Assembly (NCBI GenBank): GCA_963678705.1
Contig: CAVMBN010000220.1
Coordinates: forward strand, 1-64,000
Source: Panorpa germanica
Taxonomy: Eukaryota; Arthropoda; Insecta; Mecoptera; Panorpidae
Direction: 5' to 3'
Length of the DNA stretch: 64,000 bases
This document shows, piece after piece, positions 26,921 through 39,571 of the stretch. Every line of letters begins with the position of its first letter. The first letter of the stretch is position 1. The position numbers and the translations under genes were made by a program. The notes below the pieces were generated by a model. The model was not told the origin of the DNA and ran no database searches. It worked only from the letters and a program-made list of their open reading frames with translations.

Positions 26921-28498
26921 GTTATGTTTATAAGACCGCGTGTACGCGTAATGAAAAATTCGTTTTTAACACTGGTTTTCAACTGTCAAACTTTTGTTAA
27001 AACACTTTGTTTAGGGTAAATTAACACAAATTTAAAAAAAACTTAAATACTTTTCGTTTGAAAAAGTATTCATATAATTTATTTAATTTTTTTCCATAAT
27101 TAATTTCTCACTTTTAATTACTTTTTTCACCTAAAGTAGCAGGAGCCGATCACACACATAGTAGATAGGAACCACTTGTGTTGCAAAGCAATATTAACGT
27201 CCTTGTAAACCAATACGTAGGTCTTCCTTTTTGTATTAAGTACCATCTGTCTTGCCAGAGCTTATGCATTCATCTCTTTGGCAATATATTTAGTATCGTC
27301 TCCAGACTTTTATCCTACAGCCGCATTAACTTTAAATCCTCGAAATATGTCGCATTGATTTTAAATCATCAAAATTTGATTTTTTTATTTCTAGCGTAAT
27401 TTGTACTTGAGTAAGTGCATAAGTGATTTTTAAATCTAAAGGAATTGTCCCCAATATCACTTGCATAACTTCTGTAGATACAGTTCTGCAACAACGCGTC
27501 ATCGTCAATAACATATTTCTTTACATGGAAGATCTGGAAGATTGATCCTGTAATACCATGCCGAAGCACAATATACAACTATTAGCATAAATGCCCCCTT
27601 GTATAGTGTCGGCATAGTTGCCGAGTTTAAGCTTCATTCCGTCCTTGTGACACGCGCAAGGTGTGTTACAAGTTTATCATTCGTTGTTACTGTATTTGTT
27701 TCGTAGCTTTGTAGCTTCAAGAAACTACAGATTTTATATATATTAGGTCGAGAACGGCTTTCTAGGGTTTCTGTACTATTTGCACCGATAAGGATCACAT
27801 TATCGTTGGCAAAACATATGTCTACACAACCTTTCGAGTGAGAAACACAGTTCTCGTCGAATACCATGTTTCATAGCTCAGGCCCCATTACAGATCGCTG
27901 AGGACAACCTTTAGATAGTTGCCTTTTCATGGAACGGTAATCGGTTTGTAAAATAATGTTCGACAATGAAAATAGTTCTCCATAGCGCAGTAGACGTACC
28001 TATAGGTTTTTGCCGGTCTAATTCTTTGAAGGTCACTTGGCCACCGGACATCAACAAAGGCACACTGAATTTCTATAAATATCTCATATACATACTTGTA
28101 CTTATGCCTACTTACTTACCATTTGTTTGTTACTATTGAATGTTCATGAACGATCAATCACTATTTCCAAGAAAACCGCATATATTGTTCACTTAATCAC
28201 TTATAACAATTAATACACTCTCATAATTATTTAAAACACGCATTTATATAAACTAATTCTTGTGTTTTAATATTATTTATAGTTAATGTTATTCGACTTA
28301 CTTGATAGTGGGCGGCAACCTTTTGTCTTCCGTATATTTGTAGTGTTAATATGAGGTCTTCCTTATATATCTCTACAGATTTCTTGAATATTAAACCACT
28401 TGATGTTTTAGCACTAACACTAACCTAATTATTATCACTTTTTTTGTCTATCGCACTTATTAATGTCTTATATCAAACATCAAAGTTACAAATTTGAG
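26921..28498. repeat. Satellite unit 18, subtype B (1578 bp)
   Basis: Twin of unit 20, 3162 bp downstream. Both have CTTGCATAACTTCTG and TATATTAGGTCG. Confidence 0.93.
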
Positions 28499-30082
28499 GT
28501 TATGTTTATAAGACCGCGTGTACGCGTAATGAAAAATTCGTTTTTAACACTGGTTTCCAACTGTCAAACTTTTGTAAAAACACTTTGTTTAGGGTAAATT
28601 AACACAAATTTAAAACAAACTTAATCACTTTTCGTTTGAAAAAGTATTCATATAATTTATTAAATTTTTTTCCATAATTAATTTCTCACTTTTATTCACT
28701 TTTTTCGCCTAAAGTAGCAGGAGCCGATCACACACATAGTAGATAGGAACCACTTGTGTTGCAAAGCAATATTAACGTCCTTGTAAACCAATACGTAGGT
28801 CTTCCTTTTTGTATTAAGTCCCATCTGTCTTGCCAGAGCTTATGCATATATGTATTCATCTCTTTGGAAATATATTTGGTATCGTCTCCAGACTTTTATC
28901 CTACAGCCGCATTAACTTTAAATCCTCGAAATTTGTCGCATTAATTTTAAATCATCAAAATTTGATTTTTTCAGTTCTAGCGTACTTTGTACTTGAGTAA
29001 GTGCATGAGTGATTTTTAAATCTAAAGGATTTGTCCCCAATATCACTTGCACCACTTCTGTAGATACAGTTCTGCAACAACGTGTCATCGTCAATAACAT
29101 AGTTCTTTGCATGCTAGATCTAGAAGATTGATCCTGTAATACCATGCCGAAGCACAATACACAACTATTAGCATAAATGCCCCCTTGTATAGTGTCGGCA
29201 TAGTTGCAAATTTAAGCCTTATTCCGTCCTTGTGACACGCGCAAGGTGTGTTACAAGTTTATTATTCGTTGTTACTGTATTTGTTTCGTAGCTTTGTAGC
29301 TTTAAGAAACTACAGATTTTATATATAGCAGGTCGAGAACGGCTTTCCAGGGTTTCTGTACTATTTGCACCGATAAGGATCACATTATCGTTGGCAAAAC
29401 ATATGTCTACACAACCATTCGAGTGAGAAACACAGTTCTCGTCGAATACCATGTTCCAGAGCTCAGGCCCCATTACAGATCGCTAAGGACAACCTTTAGA
29501 TAGTTGCCTTTTCATGGAACGGTAATCGGTTTGTAAAATAATGTTCGACAATGAAAATAGTTCTCCATAGCGCAGTAGACGTACCTATAGGTTTTTGCCG
29601 GTCTAATTCTTTGAAGGTCACTTGGCCACCGGACATCAACAAAGGCACACTGAATTTCTATAAATATCTCATATACATACTTGTACTTATGCCTACTTAC
29701 TTACCATTTGTTTGTTACCATTGAATGTTCATGAACGATCAATCACTATTTCCAAGAAAACCGCATATATTGTTCACTTAATCACTTATAACAATTAATA
29801 CACTCTTATTATTATTTAAAACACGAATTTATATAAACTAATTCTTGTGTTTTAATATTATTTATAGTTATTGTTATTCGACTTACTTGATAGTGGGCGG
29901 CAACCTTTTGTCTTCCGTATATTTGTAGTGTTTAAATGAGGTCTTCCTTATATATCTCTACAGATTTCTTGAATTTTAGAGCACTTGATGTTTTAGCACT
30001 AACACTAACCTAATTATTATCACTTTTTTTGTCTATCGCACTTATTAAATCTTATATCAAACATCAAAGTTACAAATTTGAG
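28499..30082. repeat. Satellite unit 19, subtype C
   Basis: Twin of unit 21, 3162 bp downstream. Both have ACTTAATCACTTTTCG, AAGGATTTGTCCCC and TTTATTATTCGTTG. Confidence 0.93.
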
Positions 30083-31660
30083 GTTATGTTTATAAGACCG
30101 CGTGTACGCGTAATGAAAAATTCGTTTTTAACACTGGTTTTCAACTGTCAAACTTTTGTAAAAACACTTTGTTTAGGGTAAATTAACACAAATTTAAAAC
30201 AAACTTAAATACTTTTCGTTTGAAAAAGTATTCATATAATTTATTTAATTTTTTTCCATAATTAATTTCTCACTTTTAATTACTTTTTTCACCTAAAGTA
30301 GCAGGAGCCGATCACACACATAGTAGATAGGAACCACTTGTGTTGCAAAGCAATATTAACGTCCTTGTAAACCAATACGTAGGTCTTCCTTTTTGTATTA
30401 AGTACCATCTGTCTTGCCAGAGCTTATGCATTCATCTCTTTGGCAATATATTTAGTATCGTCTCCAGACTTTTATCCTACAGCCGCATTAACTTTAAATC
30501 CTCGAAATATGTCGCATTGATTTTAAATCATCAAAATTTGATTTTTTTAGTTCTAGCGTAATTTGTACTTGAGTAAGTGCATAAGTGATTTTTAAATCTA
30601 AAGGAATTGTCCCCAATATCACTTGCATAACTTCTGTAGATACAGTTCTGCAACAACGCGTCATCGTCAATAACATATTTCTTTACATGGAAGATCTGGA
30701 AGATTGATCCTGTAATACCATGCCGAAGCACAATACACAACTATTAGCATAAATGCCCCCTTGTATAGTGTCGGCATAGTTGCCGAGTTTAAGCTTCATT
30801 CCGTCCTTGTGACACGCGCAAGGTGTGTTACAAGTTTATCATTCGTTGTTACTGTATTTGTTTCGTAGCTTTGTAGCTTCAAGAAACTACAGATTTTATA
30901 TATATTAGGTCGAGAACGGCTTTCTAGGGTTTCTGTACTATTTGCACCGATAAGGATCACATTATCGTTGGCAAAACATATGTCTACACAACCTTTCGAG
31001 TGAGAAACACAGTTCTCGTCGAATACCATGTTTCATAGCTCAGGCCCCATTACAGATCGCTGAGGACAACCTTTAGATAGTTGCCTTTTCATGGAACGGT
31101 AATCGGTTTGTAAAATAATGTTCGACAATGAAAATAGTTCTCCATAGCGCAGTAGACGTACCTATAGGTTTTTGCCGGTCTAATTCTTTGAAGGTCACTT
31201 GGCCACCGGACATCAACAAAGGCACACTGAATTTCTATAAATATCTCATATACATACTTGTACTTATGCCTACTTACTTACCATTTGTTTGTTACTATTG
31301 AATGTTCATGAACGATCAATCACTATTTCCAAGAAAACCGCATATATTGTTCACTTAATCACTTATAACAATTAATACACTCTCATAATTATTTAAAACA
31401 CGCATTTATATAAACTAATTCTTGTGTTTTAATATTATTTATAGTTAATGTTATTCGACTTACTTGATAGTGGGCGGCAACCTTTTGTCTTCCGTATATT
31501 TGTAGTGTTAATATGAGGTCTTCCTTATATATCTCTACAGATTTCTTGAATTTTAAACCACTTGATGTTTTAGCACTAACACTAACCTAATTATTATCAC
31601 TTTTTTTGTCTATCGCACTTATTAATGTCTTATATCAAACATCAAAGTTACAAATTTGAG
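30083..31660. repeat. Satellite unit 20, subtype B (1578 bp)
   Basis: Second B of the B-C-B-C run (units 18-21). It is closest to unit 18. Confidence 0.93.
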
Positions 31661-33244
31661 GTTATGTTTATAAGACCGCGTGTACGCGTAATGAAAAATT
31701 CGTTTTTAACACTGGTTTCCAACTGTCAAACTTTTGTAAAAACACTTTGTTTAGGGTAAATTAACACAAATTTAAAACAAACTTAATCACTTTTCGTTTG
31801 AAAAAGTATTCATATAATTTATTAAATTTTTTTCCATAATTAATTTCTCACTTTTATTCACTTTTTTCGCCTAAAGTAGCAGGAGCCGATCACACACATA
31901 GTAGATAGGAACCACTTGTGTTGCAAAGCAATATTAACGTCCTTGTAAACCAATACGTAGGTCTTCCTTTTTGTATTAAGTCCCATCTGTCTTGCCAGAG
32001 CTTATGCATATATGTATTCATCTCTTTGGAAATATATTTGGTATCGTCTCCAGACTTTTATCCTACAGCCGCATTAACTTTAAATCCTCGAAATTTGTCG
32101 CATTAATTTTAAATCATCAAAATTTGATTTTTTCAGTTCTAGCGAACTTTGTACTTGAGTAAGTGCATGAGTGATTTTTAAATCTAAAGGATTTGTCCCC
32201 AATATCACTTGCACCACTTCTGTAGATACAGTTCTGCAACAACGTGTCATCGTCAATAACATAGTTCTTTGCATGCTAGATCTAGAAGATTGATCCTGTA
32301 ATACCATGCCGAAGCACAATACACAACTATTAGCATAAATGCCCCCTTGTATAGTGTCGGCATAGTTGCAAATTTAAGCCTTATTCCGTCCTTGTGACAC
32401 GCGCAAGGTGTGTTACAAGTTTATTATTCGTTGTTACTGTATTTGTTTCGTAGCTTTGTAGCTTTAAGAAACTACAGATTTTATATATAGCAGGTCAAGA
32501 ACGGCTTTTTAGGGTTTCTGTACTATTTGCACCGATAAGGATCACATTATCGTTGGCAAAACATATGTCTACACAACCATTCGAGTGAGAAACACAGTTC
32601 TCGTCGAATACCATGTTCCAGAGCTCAGGCCCCATTACAGATCGCTAAGGACAACCTTTAGATAGTTGCCTTTTCATGGAACGGTAATCGGTTTGTAAAA
32701 TAATGTTCGACAATGAAAATAGTTCTCCATAGCGCAGTAGACGTACCTATAGGTTTTTGCCGGTCTAATTCTTTGAAGGTCACTTGGCCACCGGACATCA
32801 ACAAAGGCACACTGAATTTCTATAAATATCTCATATACATACTTGTACTTATGCCTACTTACTTACCATTTGTTTGTTACCATTGAATGTTCATGAACGA
32901 TCAATCACTATTTCCAAGAAAACCGCATATATTGTTCACTTAATCACTTATAACAATTAATACACTCTTATTATTATTTAAACCACGCATTTATATAAAC
33001 TAATTCTTGTGTTTTAATATTATTTATAGTTAATGATATTCGACTTACTTGATAGTGGGCGACAACCTTTTGTCTTCCGTATATTTGTAGTGTTTAAATG
33101 AGGTCTTCCTTATATATCTCTACAGATTTCTTGAATTTTAGAGCACTTAATGTTTTAGCACTAACACTAACCTAATTATTATCACTTTTTTTGTCTATCG
33201 CACTTATTAAATCTTATATCAAACATCAAAGTTACAAATTTGAG
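31661..33244. repeat. Satellite unit 21, subtype C
   Basis: Closest to unit 19. Private changes include CAGGTCAAGAACGG and GAGCACTTAATG. Confidence 0.93.
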
Positions 33245-34822
33245 GTTATGTTTATAAGACCGCGTGTACGCGTAATGAAAAATTCGTTTTTAACACTGGT
33301 TTTCAACTGTCAAACTTTTGTAAAAACACTTTGTTTAGGGTAAATTAACACAAATTTAAAACAAACTTAAATACTTTTCGTTTGAAAAAGTATTCATATA
33401 ATTTATTTAATTTTTTTCCATAATTAATTTCTCATTTTTAATCACTTTTTTCGCCTAAAGTAGCAGGAGCCGATCACACACATAGTAGATAGGAACCACT
33501 TGTGTTGCAAAGCAATATTAACGTCCTTGTAAACCAATACGTAGGTCTTTCTTTTTGTATTAAGTCCCATCTGTCTTGCCAGAGCTTATGCATTCATCTC
33601 TTTGGCAATATATTTAGTATCGTCTCCACACTTTTATCCTACAGCCGCATTAACTTTAAATCCTCGAAATTTGTCGCATTGATTTTAAATTATCAAAATT
33701 TGATTTTTTCAGTTCTAGCGTAATTTGTACTTGAGTAAGTGCATAACTGATTTTTAAATCTAAAGGAATTGTCCCCAATATCACTTGCACCACTTCTGTA
33801 GATACAGTTCTGCAACAACGCGTCATCGTCAATAACATATTTCTTTACATGGAAGATCTGGAAGATTGATCCTGTAATACCATGCCGAAGCACAATACAC
33901 AACTATTAGCATAAATGCCCCCTTGTATAGTGTCGGCATAGTTGCCGAGTTTAAGCTTCATTCCGTCCTTGTGACACGCGCAAGGTGTGTTACAAGTTTA
34001 TCATTCGTTGTTACTGTATTTGTTTCGTAGCTTTGTAGCTTCAAGAAACTACAGATTTTATATATAGCAGGTCGAGAACGGCTTTCTAGGGTTTCTGTAC
34101 TATTTGCACCGATAAGGATCACATTATCGTTGGCAAAACATATGTCTACACAACCTTTCGAGTGAGAAACACAGTTCTCGTCGAATACCATGTTTCATAG
34201 CTCAGGCCCCATTACAGATCGCTGAGGAAAACCTTTAGATAGTTGCCTTTTCATGGAACGGTAATCGGTTTGTAAAATAATGTTCGACAATGAAAATAGT
34301 TTTCCATAGCGCAGTAGACGTACCTATAGGTTTTTGCCGGTCTAATTCTTTGAAGGTCACTTGGCCACCGGACATCAACAAAGGCACACTGAATTTCTAT
34401 AAATATCTCATATACATACTTGTACTTATGCCTACTTACTTACCATTTGTTTGTTACTATTGAATGTTCATGAACGATCAATCACTATTTCCAAGAAAAC
34501 CGCATATATTGTTCACTTAATCACTTATAACAATTAATACACTCTCATAATTATTTAAAACACGCATTTATATAAACTAATTCTTGTGTTTTAATATTAT
34601 TTATAGTTATTGTTATTCGACTTACTTGATAGTGGGCGGCAACCTTTTGTCTTCCGTATATTTGTAGTGTTAATATGAGGTCTTCCTTATATATCTCTAC
34701 AGATTTCTTGAATTTTAAACCACTTGATGTTTTAGCACTAACACTAACCTAATTATTATCACTTTTTTTGTCTATCGCACTTATTAATGTCTTATATCAA
34801 ACATCAAAGTTACAAATTTGAG
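33245..34822. repeat. Satellite unit 22, subtype B (1578 bp)
   Basis: Counterpart of unit 11 at 17,395 bp. Shares three private marks with it, including GAGGAAAACC. Confidence 0.93.
33503..34433 (-). pseudogene. LINE remnant in B-type unit 22
   Basis: The motif B tryptophan (PELW) is a TGA stop, read on the plus strand as TTTCATAGCTC near 34192. An 8-bp loss at CTTATGCATTCATC shifts the C-terminal W..RW..KGR frame. Motif C FAND remains in the 77-codon frame 33958-34191. Confidence 0.82.
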
Positions 34823-36400
34823 GTTATGTTTATAAGACCGCGTGTACGCGTAATGAAAAATTCGTTTTTAACACAGGTTTCAAACTGTCAAACTTTTGTA
34901 AAAACACTTTGTTTAGGGTAAATTAACACAAATTTAAAACAAACTTAAATACTTTTCGTTTGAAAAAGTATTCATATAATTTATTAAATTGTTTTCCATA
35001 ATTAATTTCTCACTTTTATTCACTTTTTTCGCCTAAAGTAGCAGGAGCCGATCACACACATAGTAGATAGGAACCACTTGTGTTGCAAAGCAATATTAAC
35101 GTCCTTGTAAACCAATACGTAGGTCTTCCTTTTTGTATTAAGTCCCATCTGTCTTGCCAGAGCTTATGCATTCATCTCTTTGGCAATATATTTAGTATCG
35201 TCTCCAGACTTTTATCCTACAGCCGCATTAACTTTAAATCCTCGAAATTTGTCGCATTGATTTTAAATCATCAAAATTTGATTTTTTTAGTTCTAGCGTA
35301 ATTTGTACTTGAGTAAGTGCATAAGTGATTTTTAAATCTAAAGGAATTGTCCCCAATATCACTTGCACCACTTCTGTAGATACAGTTCTGCAACAACGCG
35401 TCATCGTCAATAACATATTTCTTTACATGGAAGATCTGGAAGATTGATCCTGTAATACCATGCCGAAGCACAATACACAACTATTAGCATAAATGCCCCC
35501 TTGTATAGTGTCGGCATAGTTGCCGAGTTTAAGCTTCATTCCGTCCTTGTGACACGCGCAAGGTGTGTTACAAGTTTATCATTCGTTGTCACTGTATTTG
35601 TTTCGTAGCTTTGTAGCTTCAAGAAACTACAGATTTTATATATATTAGGTCGAGAACGGCTTTCTAGGGTTTCTGTACTATTTGCACCGATAAGGATCAC
35701 ATTATCGTTGGCAAAACATATGTCTACACAACCTTTCGAGTGAGAAACACAGTTCTCGTCGAATACCATGTTTCATAGCTCAGGCCCCATTACAGATCGC
35801 TGAGGACAACCTTTAGATAGTTGCCTTTTCATGGAACGGTAATCGGTTTGTAAAATAATGTTCGACAATGAAAATAGTTCTCCATAGCGCAGTAGACGTA
35901 CCTATAGGTTTTTGCCGGTCTAATTCTTTGAAGGTCACTTGGCCACCGGACATCAACAAAGGCACACTGAATTTCTATAAATATCTCATATACATACTTG
36001 TACTTATGCCTACTTACTTACCATTTGTTTGTTACTATTGAATGTTCATGAACGATCAATCACTATTTCCAAGAAAACCGCATATATTGTTCACTTAATC
36101 ACTTATAACAATTAATACACTCTCATAATTATTTAAAACACGCATTTATATAAACTAGATCTTGTGTTTTAATATTATTTATAGTTAATGTTATTCGACT
36201 TACTTGATAGTGGGCGGCAACCTTTTGTCTTCCGTATATTTGTAGTGTTAATATGAGGTCTTCCTTATATATCTCTACAGATTTCTTGAATTTTAAACCA
36301 CTTGATGTTTTAGCACTAACACTAACCTAATTATTATCACTTTTTTTGTCTATCGCACTTATTAATGTCTTATATCAAACATCAAAGTTACAAATTTGAG
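34823..36400. repeat. Satellite unit 23, subtype B (1578 bp)
   Basis: The left half is the counterpart of unit 12 (AACACAGGTTTCAAACTG). Unlike unit 12, the right half stays subtype B, which dates the chimera event in unit 12 relative to the pair duplication. Confidence 0.93.
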
Positions 36401-37985
36401 GTTATGTTTATAAGACTGCGTGTACGCGTAATGAAAAATTCGTTTTTAACACTGGTTTCCAACTGTCAAACTTTTAAAAAAACACTTTGTTTAGGGTAAA
36501 TTAACACAAATTTAAAACAAACTTAAATACTTTTCGTTTGAAAAAGTATTCATATAATTTATTAAATTTTTTTCCATAATTAATTTCTCACTTTTATTAA
36601 CTTTTTTCGCCTAAAGTAGCAGGAGCCGATCACACACATAGTAGATAGGAACCACTTGTGTTGCAAAGCAATATTAACGTCCTTGTAAACCAATACGTAG
36701 GTCTTCCTTTTTGTATTAAGTCCCATCTGTCTTGCCAGAGCTTATGCATATATGTATTCATCTCTTTGGAAATATATTTGGTATCGTCTCCAGACTTTTA
36801 TCCTACAGCCGCATTAACTTTAAATCCTCGAAATTTGTCGCATTAATTTTAAATCATCAAAATTTGATTTTTTCAGTTCTAGCGTACTTTGTACTTGAGT
36901 AAGTGCATGAGTGATTTTTAAATCTAAAGGAATTGTCCCCAATATCACTTGCACCACTTCTGTAGATACAGTTCTGCAACAACGTGTCATCGTCAATAAC
37001 ATAGTTCTTTGCATGCTAGATCTAGAAGATTGATCCTGTAATACCATGCCGAAGCACAATACACAACTATTAGCATAAATGCCCCCTTGTATAGTGTCGG
37101 CATAGTTGCAAATTTAAGCCTTATTCCGTCCTTGTGACACGCGCAAGGTGTGTTACAAGTTTATCATTCGTTGTTACTGTATTTGTTTCGTAGCTTTGTA
37201 GCTTTAAGAAACTACAGATTTTATATATAGCAGGTCGAGAACGGCTTTCCAGGGTTTCTGTACTATTTGCACCGATAAGGATCACATTATCGTTGGCAAA
37301 ACATATGTCTACACAACCATTCGAGTGAGAAACACAGTTCTCGTCGAATACCATGTTCCAGAGCTCAGGCCCCATTACAGATCGCTAAGGACAACCTTTA
37401 GATAGTTGCCTTTTCATGGAACGGTAATCGGTTTGTAAAATAATGTTCGACAATGAAAATAGTTCTCCATAGCGCAGTAGACGTACCTATAGGTTTTTGC
37501 CGGTCTAATTCTTTGAAGGTCACTTGGCCACCGGACATCAAAAAAGGCACACTGAATTTCTATAAATATCTCATATACATACTTGTACTTATGCCTACTT
37601 ACTTACCATTTGTTTGTTACCATTGAATGTTCATGAACGATCAATCACTATTTCCAAGAAAACCGCATATATTGTTCACTTAATCACTTATAACAATTAA
37701 TACACTCTTATTATTATTTAAACCACGCATTTATATAAACTAATTCTTGTGTTTTAATATTATTTATAGTTAATGTTATTCGACTTACTTGATAGTGGGC
37801 GGCAACCTTTTGTCTTCCGTATATTTGTAGTGTTTATATGAGGTCTTCCTTATATATCTCTACAGATTTCTTGAATTTTAAACCACTTGATGTTTTAGCA
37901 CTAACACTAACCTAATTATTATCACTTTTTTTGTTTATCGCACTTATAAATGTCTTATATCAAACATCAAAGTTACAAATTTGAG
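36401..37985. repeat. Satellite unit 24, C/A chimera
   Basis: C-type left and centre. From ~37750 the tail reverts to A-type (GTTAATGTTATTCG, GGGCGGCAACC, TTAAACCACTTG). It marks the end of the B/C domain. The dyad start is altered to GACTGCGTGTACGCG. Confidence 0.92.
36660..37590 (-). pseudogene. LINE remnant in C-type unit 24
   Basis: Motif B CPQR is interrupted by a CAG-to-TAG stop (plus strand CGCTAAGGA near 37384). SHSKGCVD is SHSNGCVD. GCAAATTTAAGCC near 37107 is one base shorter than in A units, which changes the relation of the two frames. Units 12 (right half), 16, 17, 19 and 21 carry the same marks. Confidence 0.82.
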
Positions 37986-39571
37986 GTTATGTTTATAAGA
38001 CCGCGTGTACGCGTAATAAAAAATTCGTTTTTAACACTGGTTTCCAACTGTCAAACTTTTGTAAAAACACTTTGTTTAGGGTAAATTAACACAATTTTAA
38101 AACAAACTTAAATACTTTTCGTTTGAAAAAGTATTCATATAATTTATTTAATTTTTTTCCATAATTAATTTCTTACTTTTAATCACTTTTTTCACCTAAA
38201 GTAGCAGGAGCCGATCACACACATAGTAGATAGGAACCACTTGTGTTGCAAAGCAATATTAACGTCCTTGTAAACCAATACGTAGGTCTTCCTTTTTGTA
38301 TTAAGTCCCATCTGTCTTGCCAGAGCTTATGCATATATGCATTCATCTCTTTGGCAATATATTTGGTATCGTCTCCAGACTTTTATCCTACAGCCGCATT
38401 AACTTTAAATCCTCGAAATTTGTCGCATTAATTTTAAATCTTAAAAATTTGATTTTTTCAGTTCTAGCGTAATTTGTACTTGAGTAAGTGCATGAGTGAT
38501 TTTTAAATCTAAAGGAATTGTCCCCAATATCATTTGCACCAGTTCTGTAGATACAGTTCTGCAACAACGCGTCATCGTCAATAACATAGTTCTTTGCATG
38601 AAAGATCTGGAAGATTGATCCTGTAATACCATGCCGAAGCACAATACACAACTATTAGCATAAATGCCCCCTTGTATAGTGTCGGCATAGTTGCCGAGTT
38701 TAAGCGTCATTCCGTCCTTGTGACACGCGCAAGGTGTGTTACAAGTTTATCATTCGTTGTTACTGTATTTGTTTCGTAGCTTTGTAGCTTCAAGAAACTA
38801 CGGATTTTATATATAGCAGGTCGAGAACGGCTTTCTAGGGTTTCTGTACTATTTGCAACGATAAGGATCACATTATCGTTGGCAAAACATATGTCTACAC
38901 AACCTTTCGAGTGAGAAACACAGTTCTCGTCGAATATTATGTTCCAGAGCTCAGGCCCCATTATAGATCGCTGAGGACAACCTTTAGATAGTTGCCTTTT
39001 CATGGAACGGTAATCGGTTTGTAAAATAATGTTCGACAATGAAAATAGTTCTCCATAGCGCAGTAGACGTACCTATTGGTTTTTGCCAGTCTAATTCTTT
39101 GAAGGTCACTTAACCACCGGACATCAACAAAGGCACACTGAATTTCTATAAATATCTCATATACATACTTGTACTTATGCCTACTTACTTACCATTTGTT
39201 TGTTACCATTGAATGTTCATGAACGATCAATCACTATTTCCAAGAAAACCGCATATATTGTTCACTTAATCACTTACAAAAATTAATACAATCTTATTAT
39301 TATTTAAAACACGCATTTATATAAACTAATTCTTGTGTTTTCATATTATTTATAGTTATTGTTATTCGACTTACTTGATAGTGGGCGGCAACCTTTTGTC
39401 TTCCGTATATTTGTAGTGTTTATATAAGGTTTTCCTTATATATCTCTACAGATTTCTTAAATTTTAAACCACTTGATGTTTTAGCACTAACACTAACCTA
39501 ATTATTATCACTTTTTTTATCTATCGCACTTATTAATGTCTTATATCAAACATAAAAGTAACAAATTTGAG
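37986..39571. repeat. Satellite unit 25, subtype A
   Basis: First unit of the right A domain. Private marks are CAATATCATTTGCACCAG (shared with unit 28) and CTTAACCACCGG. Confidence 0.92.
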
